A program made the translations under genes and the position numbers. A stretch of 64,000 nt of DNA from Lucinisca nassula (Eukaryota > Mollusca > Bivalvia > Lucinida > Lucinidae). The stretch lies in the NCBI GenBank assembly GCA_963580285.1, contig OY757010.1, forward strand, positions 64,688,406 through 64,752,405. The letters run 5' to 3'. Below the pieces are notes generated by a model that was given only the letters and a program-made list of their open reading frames with translations, was not told where the DNA came from and made no database searches. Within the stretch, counting starts at the first letter, position 1. Every line of letters begins with the position of its first letter. Of the stretch, positions 23,454 to 36,900 are shown in pieces.

Positions 23454-24340
23454 AATAAATTGATTCTTCATGAAGATGGAAACAAGGTTTGTAAATTTAA
23501 TCTGCTTAAAATTTGAATCCGTGAAAATCAAAGATTTTCAAAATGCCCACTGTTCAATCTAAAAGAAATACCTATTCAGTGGCAATCGAAAATAATTTTA
23601 TGCTTTCGAACTGTTGAATCAGAATCAGAATTGTTTACTGGTGACACATCCTTAGACAATCCTTCACACTTTACTGTATAATGTACACTATGTACTGCTC
23701 AAGAAAAATAAATAAATGAATGAATCCTGAACTCTCATTAGAACCACCTCAATCACAACAAGGAGTATGGGCCTTTAAGGGTGCTGCAGGGATACAGACT
23801 AAAAGAGCCCAGTTGCCCAAGCCGTCTAAATTTCGAATAAAATGCCTATTAACTTACTGTAAAATTTGGATTTATGGTAGTCTGGGCGCCTAAAGCAAAA
23901 TGCTTAGTCTAAATCACTGTACTGACTCTCAATCAAATAGGCCTCTCACCACTGTGGTTTGGGCCTTGCTTGGGTGTTTTTTCTCTGGGTACTCCTGTTT
24001 TCGCCCATTAAATTTCTGATTAATGATCAGATGCAAAACAATACAAAACCAAAATCCTCAATGGTGGTACTAATGAGCACCAATATTGCATGTTTGTAAC
24101 AGAAATAAGAAGCTAATATTAATTCGTCAGACAAAAAAAGTCATTTTTAGAGCCTTGAAAGACGATTACCCCTCCTCCACTTATAGCACCAATACCATCA
24201 AATTTTCTACCTAGACCTTTGGAATCATCAATTCTGTAGACTGTGCATAGTGATAAATGGAAGGAATAGAGACTGAGCCAGATGGCTATTATTTCGCTAT
24301 GTGTTGTCATTCTTGTAAATATGTGAAATGAACCTTGCAA
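23454..24340. other. No gene recognised
   Basis: AT-rich, no coding or repeat family recognised. Lies between the last upstream MITE and the HTRA2 promoter and may hold distal regulatory sequence, but nothing specific is visible. Confidence 0.5.
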
Positions 24341-24590
24341 AAGAGCGTTCAGTCTGAACCAAACTGGTCATGCTGGTTTGTTTTGGTCACGTGCCTATCA
24401 TGTGATATTAATGCGGTCAGTCATCCACATAGGGTACTTGAAATAACAATTGGATGGTTTATTTTGGATTACGTTTGAATTAATAATTTTGAAAAACCAA
24501 ATTTCATCAAATAATTTTTTTGAAATAATATAATGAATTTGACTTTTCCCACTTTAAATTAGATACGAACTTGCGATTCATGTTTGCACA
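24341..24590 (+). promoter_or_regulatory. Presumed HTRA2 promoter and 5' UTR
   Basis: AT-rich sequence directly upstream of the start codon, free of recognised repeats. It holds an E-box CACGTG at 24388-24393 within GGTCACGTGCC. No TATA box at a convincing distance is seen. The start context ACAATGGCGGC resembles a YY1-type site, which in other animals often sits at the 5' end of nuclear genes for mitochondrial proteins. The transcription start is unknown. Confidence 0.4.
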
Positions 24591-24606
24591 ATGGCGGCGC
24601 CCATGA
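24580..24606 (+). other. Short uORF overlapping the HTRA2 start codon
   Basis: An ATG at 24580 opens an eight-codon reading frame in a different frame from HTRA2 and stops at TGA 24604-24606, beyond the HTRA2 ATG at 24591. If transcription starts upstream of 24580, this would compete with the main start. Its ATG context (ATTCATGT) is weak and that of the HTRA2 ATG (CACAATGG) is better. Confidence 0.35.
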
Positions 24607-24973
24607 AGTTGTCCTTTTTGAGGTTTTCAAACACACATTTGAAGTTTACAAGAAATATTTTGTTTAATTCACGACTTGAGCAAAACCTAGGGAATTCATT
24701 TGTTAGACTGCATTGTGGTAAATCAATTTCATGTCAAAATATCGCAAAACAAGGAAGGCTTAAACGCTTTATTGCACCCATTGCTCTAGGTTTTTCAGGA
24801 ACTATAGTTGGGGTTTCCATTTTCAAGCTCTACAGTTGTTTGTCATTACCTCAGCCTTTACAAGAAGTTCATGCCAGTTCAAGCGATATTCTAAGAACAG
24901 TTAGTAGCAACAATTTTATTGCTGATGCTGTTGACATCGCTGCTCCTGCTGTTGTGTTTCTTAGGGTGAAAAG
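24591..24973 (+). CDS. HTRA2: HTRA2 exon 1: targeting signal, membrane anchor, trimer motif
   Basis: Encodes residues 1-127 plus two bases of codon 128. The ATG at 24591 is chosen because an in-frame TAA lies at 24555-24557 with no other in-frame ATG between. Residues 1-59 have many Lys/Arg and only one acidic residue (Glu30). Residues 60-84 are hydrophobic. The stretch after the anchor (85-106) holds no AVPx-type IAP-binding tetrapeptide of the kind exposed in mature mammalian HtrA2. The Tyr that precedes NF in the human trimer motif is Asn107 here. Donor AAAAG|gttagt. Translation read past 24973 into the intron stops soon after, which supports the splice. Confidence 0.93.
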
Positions 24974-27900
24974 GTTAGTGCATTTCCATCTATTCAATTC
25001 ACCATATTTGCATTATTTGCTGGCTCCCAGCTTGCCCATTGTCAATATTTGAAAAACAGGTATCCATACCCCCTGACCTTTCAAGGTCAGGGGTCTGGTT
25101 ACCTGTTTTCCAACACTGATAACCTTCAGACTAGGAACCAGCAGATAATGCAAATAAGGTGAATAGCCTTCACTTATTCAGTACTGTGCTGGGCACCAAT
25201 TCAGTACTGTGCTGGGCACCAGTACTTGCAATAAATGTCCTTTGATAGTCATCTTCATATGTATATATTTTATTCATTTATTACTTGTACTGCTGCACCC
25301 TTGTTTGAGTATCATGAGCACAGGAGCTTGAAATGTGGTCAGAAATGCGTGTCAAAATGGCCCAAATCGACTATCCTTTACTCACATATAATTACTGGGT
25401 TTAAGACGAGCAGTTAGGTTAGAAATGCATGTCAAAACATTCCGAATTGACTATCGTATAAGGTAAATCCAAAGCCCTTCGGTTTGGTGTATCCTGGAAA
25501 CCCATAACTCCTTGCACCTACATGTAGGGTTGAGCAACTCTGCTATCAGTTTTTGTTGCAAGAAGAATTTTCTGCAGTTATTTTTTTTAACATTTGACTA
25601 AATTCTTGTGAGAAGCTCAAGATTTAAGAAATTAAACATCAAATCTGTAGAATTTAGTGTTTCCCCCAGCCCTTTTAGCATGGTGCGACACCATGCCCCT
25701 TTTCTCTAGTGCCATGCCCTTTTTAGATAAAGTATATGTTGCCCTACATTTTGGAACAAAAATCACTGAATTTTACCAAAAAATAACAAAGTTATGCCTG
25801 TTTAAATAATGACTATTTCAGACATTTGTCGCCAATTTGACAGTCTCCATTTATGGTTGACTGCTAATCCCCCTGTTTATTGTACTGAATTAACTCACTT
25901 TAAGAAGTCATAACAGTGTTTTGATAACAAGTGTAAGTGACACCAATTAAACAATTGAAGTGTGAAAGTGTGCCTGACCATTGTTATCATGTCAGTGTTT
26001 GTGTGTATGAGAGAATGGGAGCTGTGGCCCAAACTTCTCTTGTTTTTATTAGTGATCGGCTTGTTTACAAAACTTAAACTTCTTGTCACTAATGGTGAAT
26101 GAGCTAGAGTGGCCCTCCCTGGAGGCCCGTCGTGAGCAGTCCTCTTTAACCTTCTTCTACAAGATACACTCTGATTCAGTGTCTATTGATAAAGATAAGT
26201 ACTTGACCCCTGTAACAGTGTCAACCCAAACAAGGGCATCAAAAGTAAACGACTCACAATATTGTAGATACCAGTCCTATAGTGATGCCCTGAAGAACTC
26301 GTTCTTTCCTAGAACTATTTCCCAATGGAATAGTCTTCCCTCCTCTGCGGTGAATGCCAAGTCCGCAGAAGAGTTCAAAGCCCGCACAGTGTAAGATTGG
26401 GACTCAGAGGTATGCGTTTTAGGATACCTCTGTTATGCAGATTGTAAATAGTTTTAAGGACGCATCCAGTGCCTCTCTCTTTTTTTTTTCCCAGCTAAAT
26501 TCTAAATTTAGCCACCCAATCAACTGAGGTAATGGCCAGATATGACCGACTCAGGGTAAGAAGATAGATAGATAGAATGTGACATATCTCTTCACTTAGC
26601 ATAATAAAACAGGCAATATAATTTAGCATTGAAGACAAAGGGTAAGAGATGGATCTTTTATTTCAAGTTTAGAGATGTGCCCTTTTAGCAAGGATGCGCA
26701 TGTGCCCAAGATTTTGTAACAAATTTTGATTTCTATGAATAAAATTTTAAGTCATAAGTGATTCTCTTCAAAAAGAGCTGCCATGTTGGTTATTTACTAT
26801 TAATTTTAATGTGAAATAGTTTTAAGAATGATTTTTTTCATATTATTTAAAGATGAGGGTGAACAGAGTTATGAGAGTGAATGGAATTATGAGAAAAGGC
26901 CATATTGGATAGTTGATTTGGGCCAATGGAATGTCAATGTCATCAGTAACAATTCTGAGCTGAAGGCCTTTGGCTCAAATCAACTATCCAATTCAGCAAG
27001 CAGAAAGCCTTTGGCTTGCCTTATACGAGATTCAATTTGGAACATTTTGACAGGCTTTTCTAACCAAACTTCAAGCTCCTATGATTATGAGCAGTTCTTC
27101 CTGGTTAGAAACCAGTATAGACACATCCAAACACTACGTCATCACTCAATAATACTATTTGCCGGGACTGACCGGTGGTTGGCAGAAAACGTCTTTGGCC
27201 GTTTATCGCCATTGTAAATGCGATGTAATTTTCTCTTAACTTTTATTTTGTTTGGAATCGAAATGACAAAATTGACCTTTAAACTTTTAGAATAGACATG
27301 TCTTGGCTAGTAATAATTGGTTTCTAGAAGATGTGAGGATGTTTCGATGATTAAATTACCTGTTAAACTTATACCTGTTATACAGGTAACGAGGCGGTCT
27401 TAATTATTTGTAATAAAAATGTGCAAAACGAATGACTAAACGCGGAAGATGCATGAATGAGCTCTAAAATATATTTATCTACTCATTTTAAGTATAATTC
27501 GATCGATTTTCTGTGACAGTCAACTAAAATATGCCCGTAATATTGAACCTATTTACAATGTGTTTATATGGAACCAGGGCCTTTTTGCCAACCACGAAAG
27601 ATTGTAATCAAAAGGAAAAGTAATTTTGCGCATGCGCAATGACAGGTAAACAAGGTCACGTGTCAAAACATTGGACCCGTCTATAAGCAATTAGAATAAA
27701 GTGTCTTACTGAAGGACACAACACTTGGTACCAGTCAGTATCAAAGTTATAACTAGCAATGACCACTGGTCTGGTCACTACTCATATTGACTGGTCTTTT
27801 GCCAACCTTGAAATGAATTATCAAACCCAAAACCACTCGATTCAGAGTCCAGCACATTCACTTCTGTACATGCTATGAGTTCAGTCATTCAAAAAAGAAG

Positions 27901-30900
27901 CATCACATCTGGGTCTACACTGTTTGCTCAGGCCTGTCCAAATACATACAGTGAAATTCACTGTATTCACTGAATACAGTATATCTAACAGTCAGATGGA
28001 TAAGCAGACACCATAAACTACAGTAAGGGAGAAAGGTCACATTTTTAGTTCACCAGAGCCGAAGGTTCGGGGGGAGCTTATAGTATAGGCTGTGGTCCGT
28101 TGTCTGCATCGTCTTCAACATGTTTAAACAACATCTCTTAAACCACTGGGCTAATTATCAAAGGAAAAAAAAAAGCTTCGAACAGCCAGAGAAGACTCAG
28201 GTTATGCCCATACATATATATGGTAAAAATGAGAACTGTTATTCTGGTTTACTTTCTTTTTGAATAATGGCCCTTTGAACTTTGTATTCAAGTCAAGTTT
28301 ATTTAGGAAAAGACTAAAGCACCTTCATTTTGAATTCCTTTTTGGCAGTGTTATGGTTCTTACTTGATGTAATTGTAGTGGTGGGGCATGATGCAGTGCT
28401 TGCAGTGCCTTTATTAAAAAGTTTATTTCAAAATGATGAAGCTTCAGATGTAAACTTAAAAATATTCACCTCTGCTATTTTCAGTCAGTCTTCTACTGTT
28501 TCTAAGCATTACTGGCACAATATGCACAGCTGTTGCAATAATTATAGCCATATGTTAATTTTGAAGCAGATTTATGATACTGACAAAACTAAGCTATCAT
28601 TTACCATAATTTTACAAACAAGTGTTTATTCTGAACCAGTCAAGAGTTTGTGTTTTGGTATTTTCTTGCCATAACATAAAAGTTCTTCAAAATAGGAGTT
28701 CATTTGATACACGTACACAACACTACATATACGCTGCCAAAATGAGAAGTGGGATATCTCATTGAGGTGATTTTAAGAAGTGCCCACTATGTACACTGAC
28801 AAGAATATGAAAAAAATGGTATTTACTTGTAGCTATCCTTCTTACTCTCTAATATATTAAAATTCAAACTAAAACCATAGATCCGCCCCCGCCCATAGGG
28901 GCTTGAAGAAATATATGGGCTGCACGATGCTTCCACACAGTGCTGAATCCGGCCCGCACACTAGTTATGTCTCCCCCGAAAACATTTTTTTCGGAGAGAC
29001 ATATTGTTTTTCCCCCGGGCGTCTGTCTGTCCGTCTGTCCATCTGTCACACATTCGTGTCCGCTCTGTAACTTGAAAACCGTTAGAGCTATCTTCACGAA
29101 ACTTCGTATAAATATTAATCAGCATTAGAGACGTGCAGTGCGCAAGAACTATAACTCTCGCATTTATACTTTTTGATTTATCTCCCTTGGAAGTTTGTTG
29201 GTATGTATATATGTATGGGCAAATCGTGTCCAGTCAATAACTTTCTTATTTTTTGATGGATTTTAAAATTACTTGGCAGAAATATTAACAACCATAAGAC
29301 GATGTGTGGTGCGCATGAGGCAGGTCGGTACCTCAAAGGTCAAGGTCATACTTAGAGGTCAAAGGTCAAAAAAGGGGCCTTTTTTTCGTATTTGGTCAAT
29401 AACTTTCTTATTTTGAGATGGATTTTAAAATTACTTGGCATAATTATTAACAAACATAAGGCCATGTGTGGTGCGCATGAGGCAGGTCGGTACTTCAAAG
29501 GTCAAGGTCATACTTAGAGGTCAAAGGTCAAAAAAGGGGCCTTTTTTCGTATTTGGTCAATAACTTTCTTATTTTGAGATGGATTTTAAAATTACTTGGC
29601 ATAATTATTAACAACCATGAGACGATGTGTGGTGCACATGAGGCAGGTCGGTACCTCAAAGGTCAAGGTCATACTTAGAGGTCAAAGGTCAAAAGTGGGC
29701 CTTTTTTTCGTATTTGGTCAATAACTTTCTTATTTTGAGATGGATTTTGAAATCACTTGGCAGAAATGTTAACCAATATAAGGCAATGTGTTGCCGATGA
29801 CCCAGGTTGGAACCTCAAAGGTCAAGGTCATACTTAGAGGTCAAAGGTAAAAAAGGGGCCTTTTTTTCGGGTTTTGTCAATAACTTGCTTATTTTTAAAT
29901 AGAATTTGAAGTTACTTGGCAAACATGTTAACTATCATGGGACGATGTGTTGCATGCATGATTCAGTTTGGTACCTAAAATGTCAAGGTCATACATAGAG
30001 GTCAAAGGTAAAAAAGGGGCCTTTTTTCGTGTTTGGTTAATAACTTTCTTATTTTTAGATGGATTTTGAAATTGCTAGGCAGAAATGTTAACCACCATGA
30101 GATGATGTGTTGCACGCATGACCCGCGGCCCCCGTCCATAGGGGCTTGAAGAAATATATGGGCTGCATGATGCTTCCACGCAGAGCTGAATCCGGCCCGC
30201 ACACTAGTACTGGTAAACCGCTTAAAGGATCTAAGCCTGTCCAGGAACCGCGGTGCGAGGCGGACCGTCCATGCTAATAAACCCTATTGGTTTCATTGGG
30301 CGACAGGGCTTGAGATGTCATTTCATCTCAATGTCGGGTAAAAGTCCCACAAAATCGGAAGCAACGTCTCCAAAATGACCTTTACAGTGTTAACGGGGAC
30401 GTTAAACCTCAAATCAAACAAACAAACAAAAGCACGCATGACCCAGTTTGGTACCTGAAAGGTCAAGGTCATAGATAGAGGTTAAAGGTAAAAAAGGGCC
30501 TTTTTGTGTTCTGTCAATAACTTTCTTATTATGCCCCCAGCTTTGAAAAAGTTGGAGGGGCATATTGGTGCTAGTTCGTTCATTCATCCGAAACGCTTTT
30601 GATGCATAGCATAACTAAAGAACCTTGTATGCTAGGGTTTTGAAATTTCATATATGCATTCCTCATGGAAAATTAGCTGACGCATATTTGTTTTCTCGTC
30701 CGGATTATGTCCCCTTCAAGAGTTATTGCCCTTTGAAATTTTTTTAATAAAACTTGTCAGCAAGATATCTCAAAAACTATTGGAGCTAGAGCCTTGAATG
30801 TTGGTGAATATATTGGTGGTGATGAGTAGATGAACGGATTAACTTTTGACAAAATTCCGAAAAATACTTTGTGAGTTATGGCCCTTTGTCATTTTGGTAA

Positions 30901-33900
30901 TTTGTGCCCATTGTAATGTATGCTAAAAGTGATGCATAGCATAACTTTAGAACCGTGTATGCTAGGGTTTTGAAATTTCATATATGGATTCCTCATGGAA
31001 AATTAGCTGATGCATATTTTTTTTTCTCGTCCGGATTATGCCCCTTTCAAGAGTTATTGCCCTTTGAAATTTTTTTAAATAAAATCTTGCCAGCAAGATA
31101 TCTCAAAAACTATTGGAGCTAGAGCCTTGAAAATTGGTGAATATATTGGTGGTGATGAGTATATGAACTGATTAACTTTTGACAAAATTCCGAAAAATAC
31201 TTTGTGAGTTATGGCCCTTTGTCATTTTGGTAACTTGTGCCCATTGTAATGTATGCTAAAAGTGATGCATAGCATAACTTTAGAACCGTGTATGCTAGGG
31301 TTTTAAAATTTCATAAATGGATTCCTAATGGAAAATAAGCTGACACGTATTTTTTTTCTCATCCGGTTTATGCCCCTTTCAAGAGTTATTGCCCTTTGAA
31401 ATTTTTTTAATAAAATCTTGTCATCAAGGTATCTCAACAACTATTGGAGCTAGAGCCTTGAAAGTTGTTGAATAGATTGTTGGAGATGAGTAGATGAACT
31501 GATTAACTTATGAAAAAATTCCGAAAAATACTTTGTGAGTTATGGCCCTTTGTCATTTTGGTAATTTGTGCCCATTGTAATGTATGCTAAAAGTGATGCA
31601 TAGCATAACTTTAGAACCGTGTATGCTAGGGTTTTGAAATTTCATATATGGATTCCTCATGGAAAATTAGCTGATGAGTATTTTTTTTTCTCGTCCGGAT
31701 TATGCCCCTTTCAAGAGTTATTGCCCTTTGAAATTTTTTTAAATAAAATCTTGTCAGCAAAATATCTCAAACACTATTGGAGCTAGGGCCTTGAAAGTTG
31801 TTGAGTATATTGGTGGTGCTGAGTAGATGAACTGATTAACTTATGAAAAAATTCCGAAAAATACTTTGTGAGTTATGGCCCTTTGTCATTTTGGTAATTT
31901 GTGCCCATTGTAATGTATGCTAAAAGTGATGCATAGCATAACTTTAGAACCGTGTATGCTAGGGTTTTGAAATTTCATATATGGATTCCTCATGGAAAAT
32001 TAGCTGATGAGTATTTTTTTTTTCTCGTCCGGATTATGCCCCTTTCAAGAGTTATTGCCCTTTGAAATTTTTTTAAATAAAATCTTGTCAGCAAAATATC
32101 TCAAACACTATTGGAGCTAGGGCCTTGAAAGTTGTTGAGTATATTGGTGGTGCTGAGTATATGAACTGATTAACTTTTGACAAAATTCCGAAAAATACTT
32201 TGCGAGTTATGGCCCTTTGTCATTTTGGTAATTTGTGCCCATTGTAATGAATGCTAAAAGTGATGTGTAGCATAACTTTAGTACTGTGTATGCTATGGTT
32301 TTGAAATTTCATATATGCATTCCTAATGGAAAATAAGCTGACGCGTATTTTTTTTCTCATCCGGATTATGCCCCTTTCAAGAGTTATTGCCCTTTGAATT
32401 TTTTTTTAATAAAATCTTGTCAGCAAGATATCTCAAAAACTATTGGAGCTAGAGCCTTGAAAATTGGTGAACATATTGGTGGTGATGAGTGGATGGACTG
32501 ATTAACATTTGACAAAATTCCAAAAAAAACTTTGTGAGTTATGGCCCTTTGTCGTTTTGGTAATTTGTACCCATTGTAATATATGCTAAAAGTTATGCAT
32601 AGCATAACTTTAGAACCGTGTATGCTATGGTTTTGAAATTTCATATATGCATTCCTGATGGAAAATTAGCTCACAAGCATTTTTTTTCTCATCCGGATTA
32701 TGCCCCTTTCAAGAGTTATTGCCCTTTGAAGGTTTTTGAATAAAATCTTGCCAGCAAAATATCTCAAAAACTATTATAGCTACAGCCTTGAATGTTGGTG
32801 AATACACGTAGATTGGTGTTGATGAGTAGATGACCTGCTTAACTTTTGACAAAATTCCAAAAAATACTTTGTGAGTTATGGCCCTTTGTCATTTTGGTAA
32901 TTTGTGCCCATTATAATGTATGCTAAAAGTGATGCATAGCATAACTTTAGAACTGTATATGCTATTGTTTTGAAATTTCATATATGCATTCCTGATGAAA
33001 ATAAGCTGATGCGTTTTTTTTTTTCATCCGGATTATGCCTCTTTCAAGAGTTATTGCCCTTTGAAGTTTTTTTAATAAAATCTTGTCAGCAAGAGATCTG
33101 AAAAACTATTATAGCTAGAGTCTTGAAAGTTGATGAAAAGATTGGTGGTGATGAGTAGATGACCTGATTAACTTTGACAAAATTTGAGTTATGGCCCTTT
33201 GTCATTTTGGTAATTTGTGTCTATTGTAATGTATGCTAAAAGTGATGCATTCCATAACTTTAGAACTGTGTATGCTATAGTTTTGAAATTTCATATATGC
33301 GTTCCTGATGGAAAATAAGCTGACACGTATTTTTTTACATCCGGATTAACTTAAGAACCGTGTAAGCTAGGGTTTTGAAATTTCATACATGTATATGGAT
33401 TCGCTATGGAAAATTAGCTGACACATATTTTTTTCTCATCCGCATTATGCCCCTTTCAAAAGTTATTGTCCTTTGATTTATTTGTTAGCATAACCTTTGG
33501 GCCAAGGCCACACACTTTGAATTATTATTGTAATCATGGTAATTTTCGGTTTCATTGGTCAGGTTTTTCAAAAATTCCGTCCTTTAAAACAGCGATGTCC
33601 GGGTTGGTGGTTGGGCGGGTGGATGGGTATTTTTTTTTAATTTTTTTTGTGCTTTTTTCTACATAAACACATAAACAGAGACTATACCCCAACACAAAAG
33701 TTGATATGGGGTGGGGATATGCCATTTGTCCTGTACATACATAAATACATGCATGCATACATCGCTACCCTACTCTACCCTACCCCAAGCTTCCCCACTC
33801 AAACCCACCCACCCCATCACACCACTCTACACCCCACCCCACCCAACCCCACCATGCCCCACCCTACAACACCCCACCACACCCTGCCCCACCCCACACA

Positions 33901-36900
33901 CACATGCATGCAGTCATGCACAAATCCTTTGTTGACTAGGAATATTTTTTTTTTGTCTTTTTCTTCATAAACACATAACACAGAAATTATACCCTACACA
34001 AAAGTTGATAGTGGGTGGTGATATGCCATTTGTCCTGTACATACATAAATACATGCATGCATATATTCCTACCCAACCCTACCCCACACCACCCCACCCC
34101 ACCACATGACACCCTACCCCACAACACCCCACCCCACGACAACACACCTCAACCCGGCCCACTCCAATTACACATGCATGCATGCACACACACATGCATT
34201 TACACTCAAACATGCATGCTCATACACAAGCACCCATTTATGCTTGCACACTCACATACAAACACACATGCATGCATGCACACACACACACTGATGCTTG
34301 CATGCATACATGCAGGTACTCGCACATGCATGCATGCATGCATGCATGTACACAAATATGCATGCATGCACACTTATGGACTCGCACAATGTCATGCACA
34401 CACACACATGCATGCACATGCAGGCATGCACACTTATGCACTCACTATGCACACACACACACACACACACACACATACATAAATACATGCATGCATATAT
34501 CCCTACCCTACCCCACCCCACCGACCCCACCACATGACACCCTACCCTACCCCACAACACCACACCCCACGACAACCCACTTCAACCTGGCACACAACAC
34601 TACACATGCATGCATGCACACACACATGCATTTACACTCAAACATGTATGCTCATACACAATCACTCATTTATGCTTGCACACCCACATACAAATGCACA
34701 TGCATGCAGTGCCCCAGCTAGCTACTTTCAGAGGGGCGGGCCGCCCCTCGTGCCCTCCTGGGCCGCCCCTCGTGCCCTCCAGGGCCGCCCCTCATGCCCT
34801 ACCGGGCCGCCCCTCATGCCCGGCCCTTCCGCCCCCGTGTCCTCTCCAATCTCCCGGCTGCCTTTTCTTATGACATTCCCTGTTTCAAATACATTCATAA
34901 ATGCCACATAGCATCCTCGTATGTGTAATTTAAGACGTTAATAAGACAGATGGGTAGATGTAATTATTTTACAATACTGGATTAATTATGCGACACGCGC
35001 CGAAGTACTCATGCTGTTAACGGATGGTAAACGCCATGGGGTACAGTATGGCTCAATGAGCAGTATTGTCGGTATTTTTATGACTCTGCCAGAAATACTG
35101 GCTAGAACCTGCATCAGTTTACTTTTAATCGGTGTCTTTAAATCTTATTGCAAAAATAAAATGTGCAATAATTTGTAGGCCCTATCATTATTAAAACGGC
35201 CTTGATCGGTAAATCAAAATTATTCTCAACTGACTCGTCACTCGTAAGGGTTAAAATGCCGACAAAGAGAAAGTTAAAAAGAGAGTTAAGATTAAAAAAA
35301 AAATCTTCGTTTTTCGGTGGTTGGTCAGCGCGAACATGTTAGAAAAAAAACACACACACACACACACACATTCCGATGAAGATTCTGAATATTATGACTT
35401 ATTAGCCCTCGTCATGTTCGGGCACATGCAATAGTCGCTCGGGCTCCAATATTTGGAAAAAACGTGAAATTTTCATAACAGTGCAGCGACTGAACTCACG
35501 TGAGATAAATGACGTGTGGGAAATTCTCTTAACGGGAAAATTATGCATTCATATTTCAAGGGAATCAAGTTTTTAGGGGGTTGGGGTTACGGTCCTTCCA
35601 AGATTCTATCACATATAGAGCTGATCCGATCGTTAATCAGGAGGGCGTAAACCCTAGTAATCTGAACTACATTAAGACGAGCGAGCAAGTGAAGTCTCGG
35701 ATCAGTCAGCGCATGTGCGCAAGCCTTCATTAGCCGTATTGATTGGATGAGCAGGTCATTCATTGCTCAACAGTTTCGTCTTGCATCAGTCTGCGCATCG
35801 CTGATTTTACAAGCTGGGTTATCCAAACAGACTTGCATAGTTGTTGCGCATGTTGTTCTGACTTACATAGCCTAGTGCTTGCGCATGCTGGTCTGAGTCT
35901 TTGAGTATCGTGCGACCAGTGAAGACTCAGAGTTGCCTGCGCATCCTTACAAACTGCTCTGTCTTCGCTGACCCCAAGAGCCTTTAGAGAAAGGTGAGAA
36001 AAAGGGTGCCCGGGCTGCGCATGTTGATCTTGGTCTTTGCAAGGGGTTGTGCGACGAAGCTCGGTATACATGCTGTTTACTGTGTAAAAGGCCTGCTGTC
36101 GCAGAGTGATCAAGCAGCGGGGATATTGCAAACACTAGATGCGCATTTTGATCAGAGTCTTTGCAGTTCAGTGAAGACGGAGATCAGCCTTCGCACCCGT
36201 TCAGTCAGAGTTCTGCAGCCTGAGTATGACATTCATTCACCAGGAAGGATAACTATTGAGTAGTTTCCCTTGAACAGATTACTTATTCAGTCATGGGTTA
36301 TTTTTTTTTAATAACACGCTTACAGATGAATCAAACAATTTTTTTTTAAATATTATAAATCTATATTAAAAGATACCTAGAAGTTAAATGTTCAAATGTT
36401 CTTTAATTAATAAACGTTGCTATTGCTGCGACCCAGTACACCACTTATTTGTGAAATGCATGTAAATATATTTAATTCAGTAGAGACATCATTATCAGTA
36501 GCTCACTATCCTATTCCAGATCATAACGATCTTGATGGCATTTCAAAGACCAAAAATGGTGCCCTATTTTTGGCATGCGAAAGTGCCCTGATTAACCCAG
36601 CGCCCCTCTGCCCTGAAATCCTAACTGGAGCACTGCTGCATGCATGCACACACACACACTGATGCTTGCATGCATACATGCAGGTACACACACATGCATG
36701 CACACTTATGGACTCACACAGGCACACACACACATGCATGCACATGCAGGCATGCACACTTATGTACTTACACATGCACACACACATGCATGCACATGAA
36801 GGCATGCACTCACGCATTAATGCATGCCATAAGAAAACATGCATGCACACATGCACTCAGGTGCGACATAGCCTTCGGCGGAATTCTTGTTGTATGTTTT

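Noticed and set aside
26828..27217. 129-residue open frame in intron 1
   Set aside because: It runs across an imperfect palindrome (26890-27080), which explains its length; no conserved motif.
28330..28674. Open frame with a hydrophobic start ([12 protein letters not shown]..)
   Set aside because: Lies in intron 1, no family resemblance, AT-rich composition like the flanks, and no splice or promoter support.
32420..32644. Open frames on the complementary strand of element D
   Set aside because: Monomer read-through only; the same frame is closed in neighbouring monomers.
34015..34721. Long His/Thr/Cys-rich open frames on both strands
   Set aside because: They are translations of AC/ATGC/CCCCA microsatellite; open in several frames at once and low complexity.
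35760..36263. Open frames on both strands inside the hAT-like element
   Set aside because: No transposase motifs such as a BED finger or the hAT dimerisation region; overlapping frames on both strands suggest GC-richer non-coding sequence.
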